Part shown: positions 17,122-24,780 of the stretch, piece by piece
Numbering within the stretch: the stretch's first letter is position 1
Layout of the letters: every line of letters starts with the position of its first letter
Virus record (IMG/VR): IMGVR_UViG_3300036760_001544
Coordinates: 1-47,508 of that record
DNA: 47,508 bases
Origin: a virus
Direction: 5' to 3' (one strand)
The notes under the pieces: model-generated
Database searches by the model: none
Seen by the model: the letters and a program-made list of their open reading frames with translations, nothing else
What the model was told of the DNA's origin: nothing
Position numbers and translations under genes: made by a program

Positions 17122-17874
17122 TCAGATCTGCACGATGCGGCCGAACTGGCCAAGCACCGCGTCGTAGGGTTTCGTCGAGTCGGCTAGCAGCGAGCCTTCC
17201 ATTTCGAACTTGTTGAGGTCGTTCGAGATGATGTCGAACTTCTTCAACGGGTCGAAGGCGACGCGGTAGAGCTCGATCAGCACCTTGGCGTTGCCGGCAG
17301 CGGTGTTCACCCCTTCCAGGCGCAGGAAGCGCTCCGGCAGGGGCTGAGTGAAGATGCCGATCTCGGTCACCGCGCCGAACGTGTAGCTCGCCTTGAAGGG
17401 TTGCGTGAAGCCGGTGATGTCCAGAAATTGGATCGCACCGAAATCCTCGTCGGCCGTGTAGTGCGTGCCTGCGGTGAGCGTTGCCGGCGTGCCGGCCGAA
17501 TCGACCAGGCTCAGGGCTGAGACCTTTGGGTGGGCCAGGAAGTACCGGTCGCCGACGACCGGAGTAGTACCGCCGACGGGCTCGTTGGTGACGCTGCCAC
17601 CCGCATCGGTGACATGGCTGCCGTAGAGGGCGAGGGAGAGGTTCTCCTTGGTGAACTCCTCGATGGTGAGCGCGACGGTGGCGGACTTCTGCTTGACGAG
17701 ACGCAGATCGACGGCACGTTGTCCGGTCTGGCTCTCGTAGTGCTCGATGACGTCCGTCTTGAGCGAGAGCGACAGGTCGGCGACGTTGCCGGGCGAACGA
17801 ACTTCGATCGGTTCGCCGTTGATATCGCGTTTGCCGAGATAGACCCGGCCTTGGAACGATGCGTAGTATGACAT
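17122..17874 (-). CDS. Major tail tube protein
   Basis: A 250-residue beta-rich protein that forms the tail tube. The opening SYYASFQGRVYLGKRDINGEP and the block SLSLKTDVIEHYESQTGQRAVDLRLVKQKSATV are typical of tail tube proteins with a long N-terminal loop. The last 60 residues (RFLRLEGVNTAAGNAKVLIELYRVAFDPLKKFDIISNDL) carry the conserved end of the fold. It is followed at once by the chaperone pair, the standard siphophage order. Start ATG at 17874. Confidence 0.88.
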   Translation of the reverse strand: MSYYASFQGRVYLGKRDINGEPIEVRSPGNVADLSLSLKTDVIEHYESQTGQRAVDLRLVKQKSATVALTIEEFTKENLSLALYGSHVTDAGGSVTNEPVGGTTPVVGDRYFLAHPKVSALSLVDSAGTPATLTAGTHYTADEDFGAIQFLDITGFTQPFKASYTFGAVTEIGIFTQPLPERFLRLEGVNTAAGNAKVLIELYRVAFDPLKKFDIISNDLNKFEMEGSLLADSTKPYDAVLGQFGRIVQI

Positions 17875-17880
17875 GGTGAG

Positions 17881-18078
17881 TTACTCCTTCGGGGTCTTGG
17901 CGAACTTCGCCGAGGCATCGGGTGCATCCGGCGTCGGATCGGGGCGATGGGTGGCGGGTTCGCCGATCCGGTGGTCGATCAACCAGTGGGCGGTGTGCTC
18001 GTCCACGTCGAGGACGTGGTCAGCGGGATAGGCCACTCCGGCGTGGGTGTGGGTGACGAGAAGCTTCAGTTTGGGCAT
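17881..18078 (-). CDS. Small conserved tail-region protein (DUF7210-like)
   Basis: A 65-residue protein, MPKLKLLVTHTHAGVAYPADHVLDVDEHTAHWLIDHRIGEPA followed by a Pro/Asp tail. It reads like the small DUF7210-type proteins found beside tail genes. The start at ATG 18078 has a strong AAGGAGG site; upstream codons of the same frame are the shadow of the tail terminator gene. Function is unknown. Confidence 0.6.
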   Translation of the reverse strand: MPKLKLLVTHTHAGVAYPADHVLDVDEHTAHWLIDHRIGEPATHRPDPTPDAPDASAKFAKTPKE

Positions 18079-18079
18079 G

Positions 18080-18511
18080 TCAGCCTCCTTGAGTGATGTC
18101 GGAAACGAGGGTGCGGTAGGTGATGCGGTAAATGGCCGGGATGGCGATGGCCTCGATGTCGGCGTCCTCGGCCTGATAGTCGGCCTCCATCTCGGCCATG
18201 CCGAGCGCCAGGCCGCCAAGCGTGGTGTCCACAAACAGGGCGGCGTGGGCACGGCAGATCAGGTCGTCGGCCACGCCGTGGCCGTCGGTCGGATCGCGGG
18301 CATGACCGATGATGCGCAAGACGAGTTCGCGCTCCATGCGGTCATTGCTGCGCTTCACAGGAGCATCGGACTCGACGATCACGACGAGGGCCGGCGTCTG
18401 TTCGCGCGGGATGGCCGTGGTCGGCTGGCGTAGCACGATGACGGGGGCAACCGCCGCCTGGCAGCGCACCATCACTTCACGCACGATTTGCTCACGTCTG
18501 GATTGGGGCAT
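18080..18511 (-). CDS. Tail terminator / minor tail protein (gpU-like)
   Basis: A 143-residue alpha/beta protein starting MPQSRREQIVREVMVRC at ATG 18511, with a GGAG six bases upstream. The pattern of a short N-terminal helix followed by strands (APVIVLRQPT; TPALVVIVESDAPV; LVLRIIGHARD) is that of gpU-like tail terminators, which cap the tube and join it to the head. It stands just before the tail tube operon, as in other siphophages. Its 5' region also carries the opposite-strand promoter of the cargo gene at 18553. Confidence 0.65.
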   Translation of the reverse strand: MPQSRREQIVREVMVRCQAAVAPVIVLRQPTTAIPREQTPALVVIVESDAPVKRSNDRMERELVLRIIGHARDPTDGHGVADDLICRAHAALFVDTTLGGLALGMAEMEADYQAEDADIEAIAIPAIYRITYRTLVSDITQGG

Positions 18512-18528
18512 GAGAGCTCCGATACAAT
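18503..18528 (+). promoter_or_regulatory. Possible promoter of the rightward cargo gene
   Basis: TACAAT at 18523-18528 is a good -10 box. The bases upstream (GGATTG about 17 bp away) make only a weak -35. Transcription would begin near 18535, some 18 bases before the TTG start, with GGGAGA at 18541-18546 as ribosome-binding site. It lies inside the 5' end of the leftward tail terminator gene. Confidence 0.4.
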
Positions 18529-18552
18529 GAAACCGATAAAGGGAGATGCCGT

Positions 18553-19188
18553 TTGGCAACGGAAACCAAAACCAAGAAACACCGCAGCAGTCAGTCGACG
18601 CCGAGTCACTACGTCCTGCACGTCGATCTCATGGGGATCCAGCCGTCCATCTGGCGTCGCATCCACCTCGATGGCCGCACGCGACTCGATGCCCTGCACC
18701 ACATCCTTCAGGCCGCCATGGGCTGGTCGGATTCCCATCTGCACAAGTTCGAGATACGCGGCAAGCATTACGGCGTTCCGGATCCCGAGTTCACTGACCC
18801 CGGCTGGGAGGTGCTCGACGAGAAGAAATACCGCCTCAACCAGTTGCTGGCCGAGGGCGATATCTGCGACTACGTCTATGACTTCGGCGACGGATGGCTG
18901 CACCGCCTCAAGATCGAAGAGATTAGAGACGTCAAACCGAGTCCGAGCGATGGTGGCTTTGCCTGGGTCGAGGCCGGCGAGCGTGCCTGCCCGCCCGATG
19001 ATGCAGGTGGTTCAGGCGGCTACCAGGACTTTCTGAATCGGTTGGAAGACGATCCCTACGGCGACGAAACCAAGTCCTTCCAGGAATGGGCCGGACTGGA
19101 TTTCGATCCGGAGCGCTTCGACCGCCAGGCCGTGAATGCCACCATCAGCCGCATGCTCTGGAACCGCTGGATCAAGATCGGCCCCTGA
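18553..19188 (+). CDS. Cargo (moron) gene, plasmid pRiA4b ORF-3-like family
   Basis: A 211-residue protein of the pRiA4b ORF-3-like family, recognised by WRRIHLDGRTRLDALHHILQ, AAMGWSDSHLHKFEIRGKHYG, the acidic DYVYDFGDGWLHRLKIE and the C-terminal EWAGLDFDPERFDRQ. The family is common on plasmids and other mobile elements and has no firm function. It is the only rightward gene in the head-tail block, wedged with 5 bp to spare between gpFII and the tail terminator, which is the classic placement of a moron expressed from the prophage. The start is TTG at 18553 behind GGGAGA; an ATG at 18546 is out of frame. Confidence 0.8.
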   Translation: MATETKTKKHRSSQSTPSHYVLHVDLMGIQPSIWRRIHLDGRTRLDALHHILQAAMGWSDSHLHKFEIRGKHYGVPDPEFTDPGWEVLDEKKYRLNQLLAEGDICDYVYDFGDGWLHRLKIEEIRDVKPSPSDGGFAWVEAGERACPPDDAGGSGGYQDFLNRLEDDPYGDETKSFQEWAGLDFDPERFDRQAVNATISRMLWNRWIKIGP

Positions 19189-19193
19189 TCGAC

Positions 19194-19475
19194 TCACAGC
19201 CGGGCAAGGCGCGCCCGGCATTCACTGCCGTCGCGCAATGCCACGACCTCACGCACACGGTAGGGCTGGCCTGCGATCTCGACCGTGTCCCCGACGGCGA
19301 GCAGAAGACGCTCGGTCGGAAACTCGATCGTGTAGTCGCGGCTGAGCGCCAGACCGTCGAGCACCGTTTCGTCGGGTGCCCGGAAACCACACTCGACGAT
19401 CAGGGCGCCGACCTTGACGGGAGTGAGCAGCCCCGCACGGGCGGCTGCGTCATACAGATCGGTCATGCTGACCAT
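19194..19475 (-). CDS. Head-tail joining protein (gpFII-like)
   Basis: A 93-residue protein, starting MVSMTDLYDAAARAGLL at ATG 19475, which shares its A with the capsid stop (TGATG). ATG 19466 is a second option. A short helix is followed by beta strands (LLLAVGDTVEIAGQPYRVREVVALRDG) like the barrel of lambda gpFII, which completes heads so that tails can attach. Position directly after the capsid gene agrees. Confidence 0.7.
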   Translation of the reverse strand: MVSMTDLYDAAARAGLLTPVKVGALIVECGFRAPDETVLDGLALSRDYTIEFPTERLLLAVGDTVEIAGQPYRVREVVALRDGSECRARLARL

Positions 19476-20479
19476 CAGGCACTCGTCAGCTTCACCAGCA
19501 CACCGGGGCGGTGGCACATCGGCAGCGGGTTGGACTGCGTGTGCAGATCCGTGCCGCGTTCGAACTTGCGGGGTTCCTGCTTGGCATAGAGTGACTGGCC
19601 GAGGGTGTTCACCGTCTCGTTGAAGTCTGCCGGCGCGAAGTAGGTGGCAAAGGAGTCCACTGTGCCCAGCGGGAAGGCATGCGCCTCGCCTGGGGCGATG
19701 AACTTGCGCACGGTGCCATTCACGTCGCTCGCCTGGCCGCGATACTCCTCGAAGGTGATGCCGCCGAAGGTGAAGCCGGAGCGCACGTCGTTGATCAGGA
19801 TCGCCCCTTGCTGCCAGTTGGTGTAGGACTCCTTGACTGCCTTGTGGGTGGTGAGCGCCCGGAAAAACTGTGGCGAGCAGAGCACATGCACATCGGTCAT
19901 GAACTCGCCCTTGAGGTTGTCCTCGATTTCGGAGAGCACGTCGTAGCAGTGGCCCTTGATGTCGCTGTTGACGTTGGCGAGGTCGAAGTTGATCGACGTC
20001 TGGGAGAGGCCGAACTCGGCGTAGAGGTCGTAGATGGTGCTGCCATCGGCGTCCAGGATATGCCCCTTGAGCGCACCCATGCGCAGGTGCTCCAGAGTGA
20101 TCGCATGCTTGTTCCGCATCGCCTCCAGGTGCCGCGCCATGACACCAGAGATGGCTTCCATCTCGGTTTCGGAGCCGAAGGCGCGGATGCCCTGCACCTC
20201 CTCGGGCAACACGACGTCGTCGTGCGGAATGTGCGGGATGATGAAGGAACGCAGGGTGCGGGTGCCGCGCTCGCCCACGGTGCCAGGCGAGCCGGGCGCT
20301 TTCGTGGGCAGCAGGTTCAGCCGCCCGGCGTATTCCTCGACGATGATCTGGCGGGTACGCACCGGCTTGGCCGGGAAAAGGCCCAACTGCTCGATGCGAC
20401 CGTAGCGGTTGGGAATGATGTTGATGGCCGTAGTGAGGCTCGCCATCGAGAAGCCGGGATTGTCGAAGGGGTTCTGCAT
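19475..20479 (-). CDS. Major capsid protein (lambda gpE family)
   Basis: A 334-residue HK97-fold capsid protein of the lambda gpE type. The N-terminus MQNPFDNPGFSMASLTTAINIIPNRYGRIEQLGLF is the conserved opening. ITLEHLRMGALKGHILDADGSTIYDLY and VLCSPQFFRALTTH are characteristic core segments, and the end GVLVKLTSA is also typical. Length agrees with lambda gpE (341). It follows the gpD-like gene and a perfect 10-bp hairpin. A TGGAGAT site precedes the ATG. Confidence 0.93.
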   Translation of the reverse strand: MQNPFDNPGFSMASLTTAINIIPNRYGRIEQLGLFPAKPVRTRQIIVEEYAGRLNLLPTKAPGSPGTVGERGTRTLRSFIIPHIPHDDVVLPEEVQGIRAFGSETEMEAISGVMARHLEAMRNKHAITLEHLRMGALKGHILDADGSTIYDLYAEFGLSQTSINFDLANVNSDIKGHCYDVLSEIEDNLKGEFMTDVHVLCSPQFFRALTTHKAVKESYTNWQQGAILINDVRSGFTFGGITFEEYRGQASDVNGTVRKFIAPGEAHAFPLGTVDSFATYFAPADFNETVNTLGQSLYAKQEPRKFERGTDLHTQSNPLPMCHRPGVLVKLTSA

Positions 20480-20498
20480 TTTGGATCTCCAGAATGAC

Positions 20499-20522
20499 GA
20501 AACCCGCCGGATGGCGGGTTTC
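20499..20522 (-). terminator. Hairpin between decoration and capsid genes
   Basis: A perfect 10-bp inverted repeat, GAAACCCGCC (20499-20508) and GGCGGGTTTC (20513-20522), with loop GGAT. On the leftward transcript it ends TTTCGTCATT, 20-odd bases before the capsid ATG. It may be a partial terminator, or a processing or stabilising stem that tunes capsid expression. Confidence 0.6.
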
Positions 20523-20546
20523 TTGGGAATGAAGGAATGACTCGGA

Positions 20547-20924
20547 TCAGGCTGCGTCGCGCACCAGGATGCCGATCGCCACGAGTTGCGCTTCCGCTGC
20601 CATCTTCTGCGGCGCGGTGATGCCGGCCGGCCAGATCAGGGCATTGCGCGCGACGATGGCATGGCGTGATACCGCGATGCCTTCGTCGCGATCGATCAAC
20701 GTGGCGTCGGTGTCGACCGCGAGCACGCCCACGGCAGTTTCGGTGCCATCGGACGCGGCCGGGGCCAAGGCGTACAGCTTGCCGTCGGCGGTTTTCTTGC
20801 CGAGCACGGTGCCGAGTTGCAGGTTCTGGCCGGCGGCCACGGTGACGGCCTCGCGGGAATAGAGGTTCGGCGCCTCGTACTTCAAGAGGTCGCCGAGATT
20901 CTTGCTCTGGGTGATGACAGGCAT
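20547..20924 (-). CDS. Head decoration protein (gpD-like)
   Basis: A 125-residue beta-rich protein between protease/scaffold and capsid, the place of lambda gpD. Conserved features include the opening MPVITQSKNLGDLLKYEAP, the strand NLQLGTVLGKKTADGKLYAL, and the AVGVLAVDTDATLIDRDEGIAVSRHAIVA stretch typical of the decoration fold. Trimers would clamp the expanded capsid when DNA fills it. It is slightly longer than lambda gpD (110). Confidence 0.88.
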   Translation of the reverse strand: MPVITQSKNLGDLLKYEAPNLYSREAVTVAAGQNLQLGTVLGKKTADGKLYALAPAASDGTETAVGVLAVDTDATLIDRDEGIAVSRHAIVARNALIWPAGITAPQKMAAEAQLVAIGILVRDAA

Positions 20925-20927
20925 GTC

Positions 20928-21257
20928 TTACTCCTTGTGAATGAGTTTCTTGACGGCGGCGACCACGGGCGAGGCCTCGGGGCGCTCAGAGACTTCGGTG
21001 CCGGCTTCCGGCGTGATGGTCGAGTGGATGGGAGTGCCTTCCGACCGGGTGGCCTTGGCCTCACACAACACTCGGCGCACCTCCGCCTCGCCCTTGCCTT
21101 CCGCAATGAATGCGGCGGCCTTGTCGGGACAGCCGGCGATCAGGCATAGCTCGGCAATGGCCTGAGCGGATTGGGTGACTTCGCGGCGGGCTTCGGCAAC
21201 CAGGACGGCCGCCTGATCCATGCCGATCATTTCCATTTGAGTTTCTTCAGCAGACAT
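20928..21257 (-). CDS. Nested scaffold protein (Nu3-like) from an internal start
   Basis: A 109-residue in-frame product equal to the last 109 residues of the protease. The internal ATG at 21257 is preceded by CAGGAGGACGAT, a perfect ribosome-binding site at the right distance, which a coding region would not keep by chance. The product (MSAEETQMEMIGMDQAAVLVAEARREV onward) is helical and acidic, with a basic end (AAVKKLIHKE) as scaffolds need to grip the capsid protein. Lambda C/Nu3 uses the same nested design. Confidence 0.75.
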   Translation of the reverse strand: MSAEETQMEMIGMDQAAVLVAEARREVTQSAQAIAELCLIAGCPDKAAAFIAEGKGEAEVRRVLCEAKATRSEGTPIHSTITPEAGTEVSERPEASPVVAAVKKLIHKE

Positions 21258-22163
21258 ATCGTCCTCCTGTAAGTGCATCGCCCCGGGTCGTGCAACTGCC
21301 CGAGTCGGGGGCGCCTTGCGGCCTCGGGAGCTGAGGTGAATCGAGAATTCGGTGAGCGTCGCCTCTAGCGTTCCGACGGCATCGGCCAGGCCGGCGGCCG
21401 TGGCGTTCGGACCGAAGTAGAGGGCTGCCTCGGTGGCGCGCACCGCCATTTCCGGCAATCCGCGCATGGCGGCCACGTGGCAGACGAAGATGTCGTGGAG
21501 GCGATCCACCTCGGCTTGGAGTTCGCCCTTCGCGGTATCGGTGAGCGGTTCGTGCGGCGAGAAGTCGTTCTTGTGCCGGCCAGCTGTGATCGCGGTGTAG
21601 CGGTAGCCGTCGTTGGCGTCCTTCACCGACTGGTCGATGTGCAGCGCAATCACGCCGATCGAGCCGACGCCGCCGGTTTCGGTGATGACGATGCGTTCGG
21701 CGGAAGATGCGATGGCGTAGGCGGCCGAGAAGGCGGCATCGTTGGCCACGGCCCAGACCGGTTTCACGGCGGTGGCCTCGCGCACGCGGCGGGCGAGCTC
21801 GAAGCTGCCCGAGGCCTCGCCACCCGGCGAATCGACATCCAGCAGAATGCCGGTAACGCTCGAATCGGCCAGCGCCCCGTCGAGCATCGTGCCGATGTCC
21901 TGATAGCTGGTCAGTCCCGAGGCAGCCTCCAGCCCCAGGGCGCGTTTTACCAAGGTGCCGTGGATCGGAATCACGGCGATGCCGACAGCCCCCGGCAGGG
22001 TTGAGCGCGCTGCGGGCATTGCCGCCAGCAGTTCGGGAGGATCGGCCGCGATCGGATGTTCGATTCCCAATCGCGGGCCGAGGGCTGACAGGATCACGTC
22101 GAGCTTGGCGCGATGGACGAGCAGCGGCGTCCCGAAGATCCGGGAGGCGAGATGTGGCAGCAT
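20928..22163 (-). CDS. Head maturation protease, S49 family (gpC-like)
   Basis: A 411-residue ClpP/S49-type serine protease that trims the portal-scaffold complex during prohead maturation. The signature DVDSPGGEASGSFELARRVRE precedes the nucleophile S146 in NDAAFSAAYA, and the general base K198 lies in GRHKND. The S-K spacing of 52 equals that of lambda gpC (S166, K218). Residues 303-411 are a Glu/Ala-rich scaffold-like tail that can also be made alone from an internal start (separate entry). It follows the portal gene by 3 bp. Confidence 0.92.
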   Translation of the reverse strand: MLPHLASRIFGTPLLVHRAKLDVILSALGPRLGIEHPIAADPPELLAAMPAARSTLPGAVGIAVIPIHGTLVKRALGLEAASGLTSYQDIGTMLDGALADSSVTGILLDVDSPGGEASGSFELARRVREATAVKPVWAVANDAAFSAAYAIASSAERIVITETGGVGSIGVIALHIDQSVKDANDGYRYTAITAGRHKNDFSPHEPLTDTAKGELQAEVDRLHDIFVCHVAAMRGLPEMAVRATEAALYFGPNATAAGLADAVGTLEATLTEFSIHLSSRGRKAPPTRAVARPGAMHLQEDDMSAEETQMEMIGMDQAAVLVAEARREVTQSAQAIAELCLIAGCPDKAAAFIAEGKGEAEVRRVLCEAKATRSEGTPIHSTITPEAGTEVSERPEASPVVAAVKKLIHKE

Positions 22164-22166
22164 GGG

Positions 22167-23642
22167 TTACTCCGTGGGTTGTTCGGTTTGTGGAGGCGGC
22201 GCGACAGCCGGTGCCTGGTCGTGGCGCGGATCGGAATCGAAGACAAGGCCCAGCGCATCGGCGCGGGCGTTGTCAGTCGCGATCTCCCGATCGACATCCT
22301 CGGCGTCGTAGCCGTAGGCCGAGATCGCCTCCGAGCGACTCGTGAGGCCGGCGCGGATGGCGAGCTTCATGGCGTTGAACTCCTTCTGCGGGTCGACCCA
22401 TTGCCAGCCCTGTGGAATCCACTTGGCCACTTGGTACTCACGCCGACGACGGCTGTATCCAGTGAGCGTCAGCGAACCTTCGAGCACCGCCTGATCCATC
22501 CAGGCACGCCAGATCGGGCGGCACAACTGATGCACGATCACGCCATGCTGGATCACTTCGCAGCGGCGGCGGAACTCCAGTAGGCCGGCGCGGATCGATG
22601 AGTAGTTCACTTGGGTGAGATCGCCTGTGAGCATCTCGTAGGTGATGCCCATCGCGGCCGCCACTGCCCGGAATTGCTGGCGCATGAACTCGGCGTAGGA
22701 GGAGCCGACGTCGGCCGGCGCGGAGAACTTGATGTCCTCGCCCGGCTCCAGTATCTGCAGGGTGCCGGGTTCGAGCCCGGCCAGTGCCACGCCATTGGCG
22801 TCCGACAGTCCCTCGCCCATCAGGTTGTCCTCGGGAGCGAGCCGAGTGATGAACCCCGCGAACATCGCGGCGGTCTTCTTGCGCACCAGTTCCGCGTCGT
22901 CGTACTGGTCGAGCTCGTTCAACTTCACCAGGGCACGGGCGAGCCATGGCTCACCCCGGATCTGGCCCGGCCGCAGCGGTCGGAACAGATGGATCACTTC
23001 CTCGGCCGGCACACGAACCGTTTCGACACCTCCGGCCCCGGACATGGGCGCGAGACCGCCGTCGTTCGGATGCGAGCGATACAGGTGGTAGGCCACCCGC
23101 CGCCCCAACCGGTCGAATTCGATGCCGGCGCGGACAGAGTTTCCGTTTTGCAGCTCACGGTTCATGGCGAGCGGCAGATGTTCGGCCTCCAGCACCTGGA
23201 CTTGCAGCGCCACCGGCAGCCCATCCTCGGGACGCCGCCAGCGCAGCCTCACGATCGCTTCACCACCCTCCAGCATCGCTCGACAGGCAAGCGACTGCAG
23301 ACCGTAGAAGTCGGTGAGTCCTGCTGCATCGGCGCTCTCGCACCAATCCCACCAAAGGCGCTGGATGGCTTCGCGCAGGGACGCGTCGTCCACCATGCTT
23401 TGCGGCTTGATGCCGGTGCCGATGGCGTTGGCCACGAAGGCATCGATACCGGCGGCAGCCCAGGCGTTGCGCCGAACGAGGTCGCGGCTCTTGGCACGCA
23501 GCTGCTCCTGCGTGTAGGCAAGCGCTGCCACAGCGCCGGGGTTGGCCACCGCCCAGGCGAGCGTGCGCCGACCGCTGCCCGTACCATCATAGGTGGGCGT
23601 GCCCCCGAAAACACGGCGTTTGATGGTTCCGAACCAGCTCAT
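22167..23642 (-). CDS. Portal protein (lambda gpB family)
   Basis: A 491-residue portal that forms the dodecameric DNA channel. Clear family marks are the opening W-x2-TIKRR, ANPGAVAALAYTQEQLRAKSRDLVRRNAWA, the QRLWWDWCESADAAGLTDFYGLQSLACRAMLEGGEAIVR block, VLEAEHLP, HLFRPLRPGQIRGEPWLARAL and MGITYEMLTGDLTQVNYSSIRAGLLEFRR. Its ATG overlaps the gpW stop (TGATG). The C-terminal 25 residues are Pro/Gln-rich and probably disordered. Confidence 0.95.
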   Translation of the reverse strand: MSWFGTIKRRVFGGTPTYDGTGSGRRTLAWAVANPGAVAALAYTQEQLRAKSRDLVRRNAWAAAGIDAFVANAIGTGIKPQSMVDDASLREAIQRLWWDWCESADAAGLTDFYGLQSLACRAMLEGGEAIVRLRWRRPEDGLPVALQVQVLEAEHLPLAMNRELQNGNSVRAGIEFDRLGRRVAYHLYRSHPNDGGLAPMSGAGGVETVRVPAEEVIHLFRPLRPGQIRGEPWLARALVKLNELDQYDDAELVRKKTAAMFAGFITRLAPEDNLMGEGLSDANGVALAGLEPGTLQILEPGEDIKFSAPADVGSSYAEFMRQQFRAVAAAMGITYEMLTGDLTQVNYSSIRAGLLEFRRRCEVIQHGVIVHQLCRPIWRAWMDQAVLEGSLTLTGYSRRRREYQVAKWIPQGWQWVDPQKEFNAMKLAIRAGLTSRSEAISAYGYDAEDVDREIATDNARADALGLVFDSDPRHDQAPAVAPPPQTEQPTE

Positions 23643-23872
23643 CAGAAGCCCTTCCCGGTGGTCACCCGAATCTGGCGCGGCGCACGCGGATACAGGCCGG
23701 TAGCCACGGCATCCTTGTGCATCGCGGCTTCAACCTCGGCGATGGCCTGCTTCAGTTCCTCCACGGTGCGGTACTCGACCGTCTTGTCGCCGAAGGTCAC
23801 GCGCTTCTCGCCCTTGGCCAGCGCATCACGCAGAGCCTGCAACTGAGTTTCGGTGTAGGTCGGGATGCTCAT
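23642..23872 (-). CDS. Head-tail joining protein (gpW-like)
   Basis: A 76-residue alpha/beta protein. YTETQLQALRDALAKGEKRVTFGDKTVEYRTVEELKQAIAEVEAAM is the gpW fold of two helices with a hairpin between. It precedes the portal gene, as in lambda. It stabilises the filled head and offers a platform for tail joining. The start at ATG 23872 overlaps the preceding fibre-like gene's stop. Confidence 0.88.
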   Translation of the reverse strand: MSIPTYTETQLQALRDALAKGEKRVTFGDKTVEYRTVEELKQAIAEVEAAMHKDAVATGLYPRAPRQIRVTTGKGF

Positions 23873-24261
23873 CGATAGACCACCAGGTTGATTTCTGTGG
23901 TGTCGGCAAGCGAGTCGGAACTGGAGATGCACACCAGATCCAACGTTGTGGTCGTCTTGCCGTCAGTCGTACTTCTTGCAGCGGCGAAGCGGATGGTTTT
24001 TGTCGCTGTATTGCTGCGTCCTGTCGCCACCCAGCAGTAATCGGTATCAGCGAACGGCGCGGCGAAGGTGATCTGGTAGCGACCGGCGGCTAACCGTGTG
24101 ACGCTGTTCACGTTGAAGGCCGAGCGCAACTGCATCGCGCCACCCACATAGCCAAAACTGGCCCACGCCCGGGCAAGCCCCGGATGGTCTGGACGAATCA
24201 AGCCTTTGATTTCGGTGCCAATGCGCGTAACCAGCGCCGACAACTGCGCGACGAGGCTCAT
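23869..24261 (-). CDS. Fibre-like virion protein inserted in the head operon
   Basis: A 130-residue protein with a short helical start (MSLVAQLSALVTRIGTEIKGLI) followed by beta structure (FNVNSVTRLAAGRYQITFAAPFADTDYCWVATGRS). The second half is the kind of small receptor-binding or C1q-like module seen at fibre tips. GTG 24264 is an alternative start. In lambda nothing stands between gpA and gpW, so this gene and the next are an insertion. A head fibre or decoration role is inferred. Confidence 0.6.
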   Translation of the reverse strand: MSLVAQLSALVTRIGTEIKGLIRPDHPGLARAWASFGYVGGAMQLRSAFNVNSVTRLAAGRYQITFAAPFADTDYCWVATGRSNTATKTIRFAAARSTTDGKTTTTLDLVCISSSDSLADTTEINLVVYR

Positions 24262-24264
24262 CAC

Positions 24265-24756
24265 TTACACCAGAGCCGCGTTGAAGATCGCGACGAAGTC
24301 GGTGGTGGTATCCCCGATGTCAGTGGCGGCGACCGCACCGATGTTGTCGCGGGCCTGCTGTTGCTCGGGCACCGTCAGCGTTTGCGCGGCATCGAAGCGC
24401 ACGCGCTTGTCGATGGCAGCGGTGAGCGCGGCGATGCCGGTCTGGTCGTTCTGCAACGCTTGCTGGAGTTCGAGCAGAGTGTCGTAGGCCGGGTCGGCAC
24501 CGCCCAGGATGTCGGCCTTCAGCGCATCGAGCAAGGTGACCACTTTGTTCGACGAATACGTGGTGGTCGTCGATACCTGCAGGTCGTCGATGGCCGCCGC
24601 CGTGAGGATGGCGGATTTCAGTTCGTTGATCGCCGCCACCAGGCTCGACTTGTCGGTGGTGGACAGCGCCGTCAGCGTGCCCGTGCGTCCTTTGACGGTG
24701 TTGAATTCCTCGGCGACGCGCAGGACGAAGCTGTTGAGTTGGGTTTGCAGACTCAT
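24265..24756 (-). CDS. Coiled-coil fibre-shaft-like virion protein
   Basis: A 163-residue protein of repeated polar helices and Thr/Ser/Ala-rich stretches (TVKGRTGTLTALSTTDKSSLVAAINELKSAI; TYSSNKVVTLLDALKADILGGADPAYDTLLELQQAL). The pattern LSTTDKSSLVAAINELK and the C-terminal RARDNIGA-like element (QQQARDNIGAVAATDIGD) are common in phage fibre shafts. It begins MSLQTQLNSFVLRVAEEFN, and the following gene begins in a comparable way, so the pair may form a two-part fibre. Position between terminase and gpW is unusual. Confidence 0.65.
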   Translation of the reverse strand: MSLQTQLNSFVLRVAEEFNTVKGRTGTLTALSTTDKSSLVAAINELKSAILTAAAIDDLQVSTTTTYSSNKVVTLLDALKADILGGADPAYDTLLELQQALQNDQTGIAALTAAIDKRVRFDAAQTLTVPEQQQARDNIGAVAATDIGDTTTDFVAIFNAALV

Positions 24757-24780
24757 GGTGGGGTTCTCCAGTGGTGGTGA

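Noticed and set aside
18546-18797. Alternative ATG start for the cargo gene
   Set aside because: ATG 18546 opens a different frame of 83 codons without family likeness; the family sequence is in the TTG 18553 frame.
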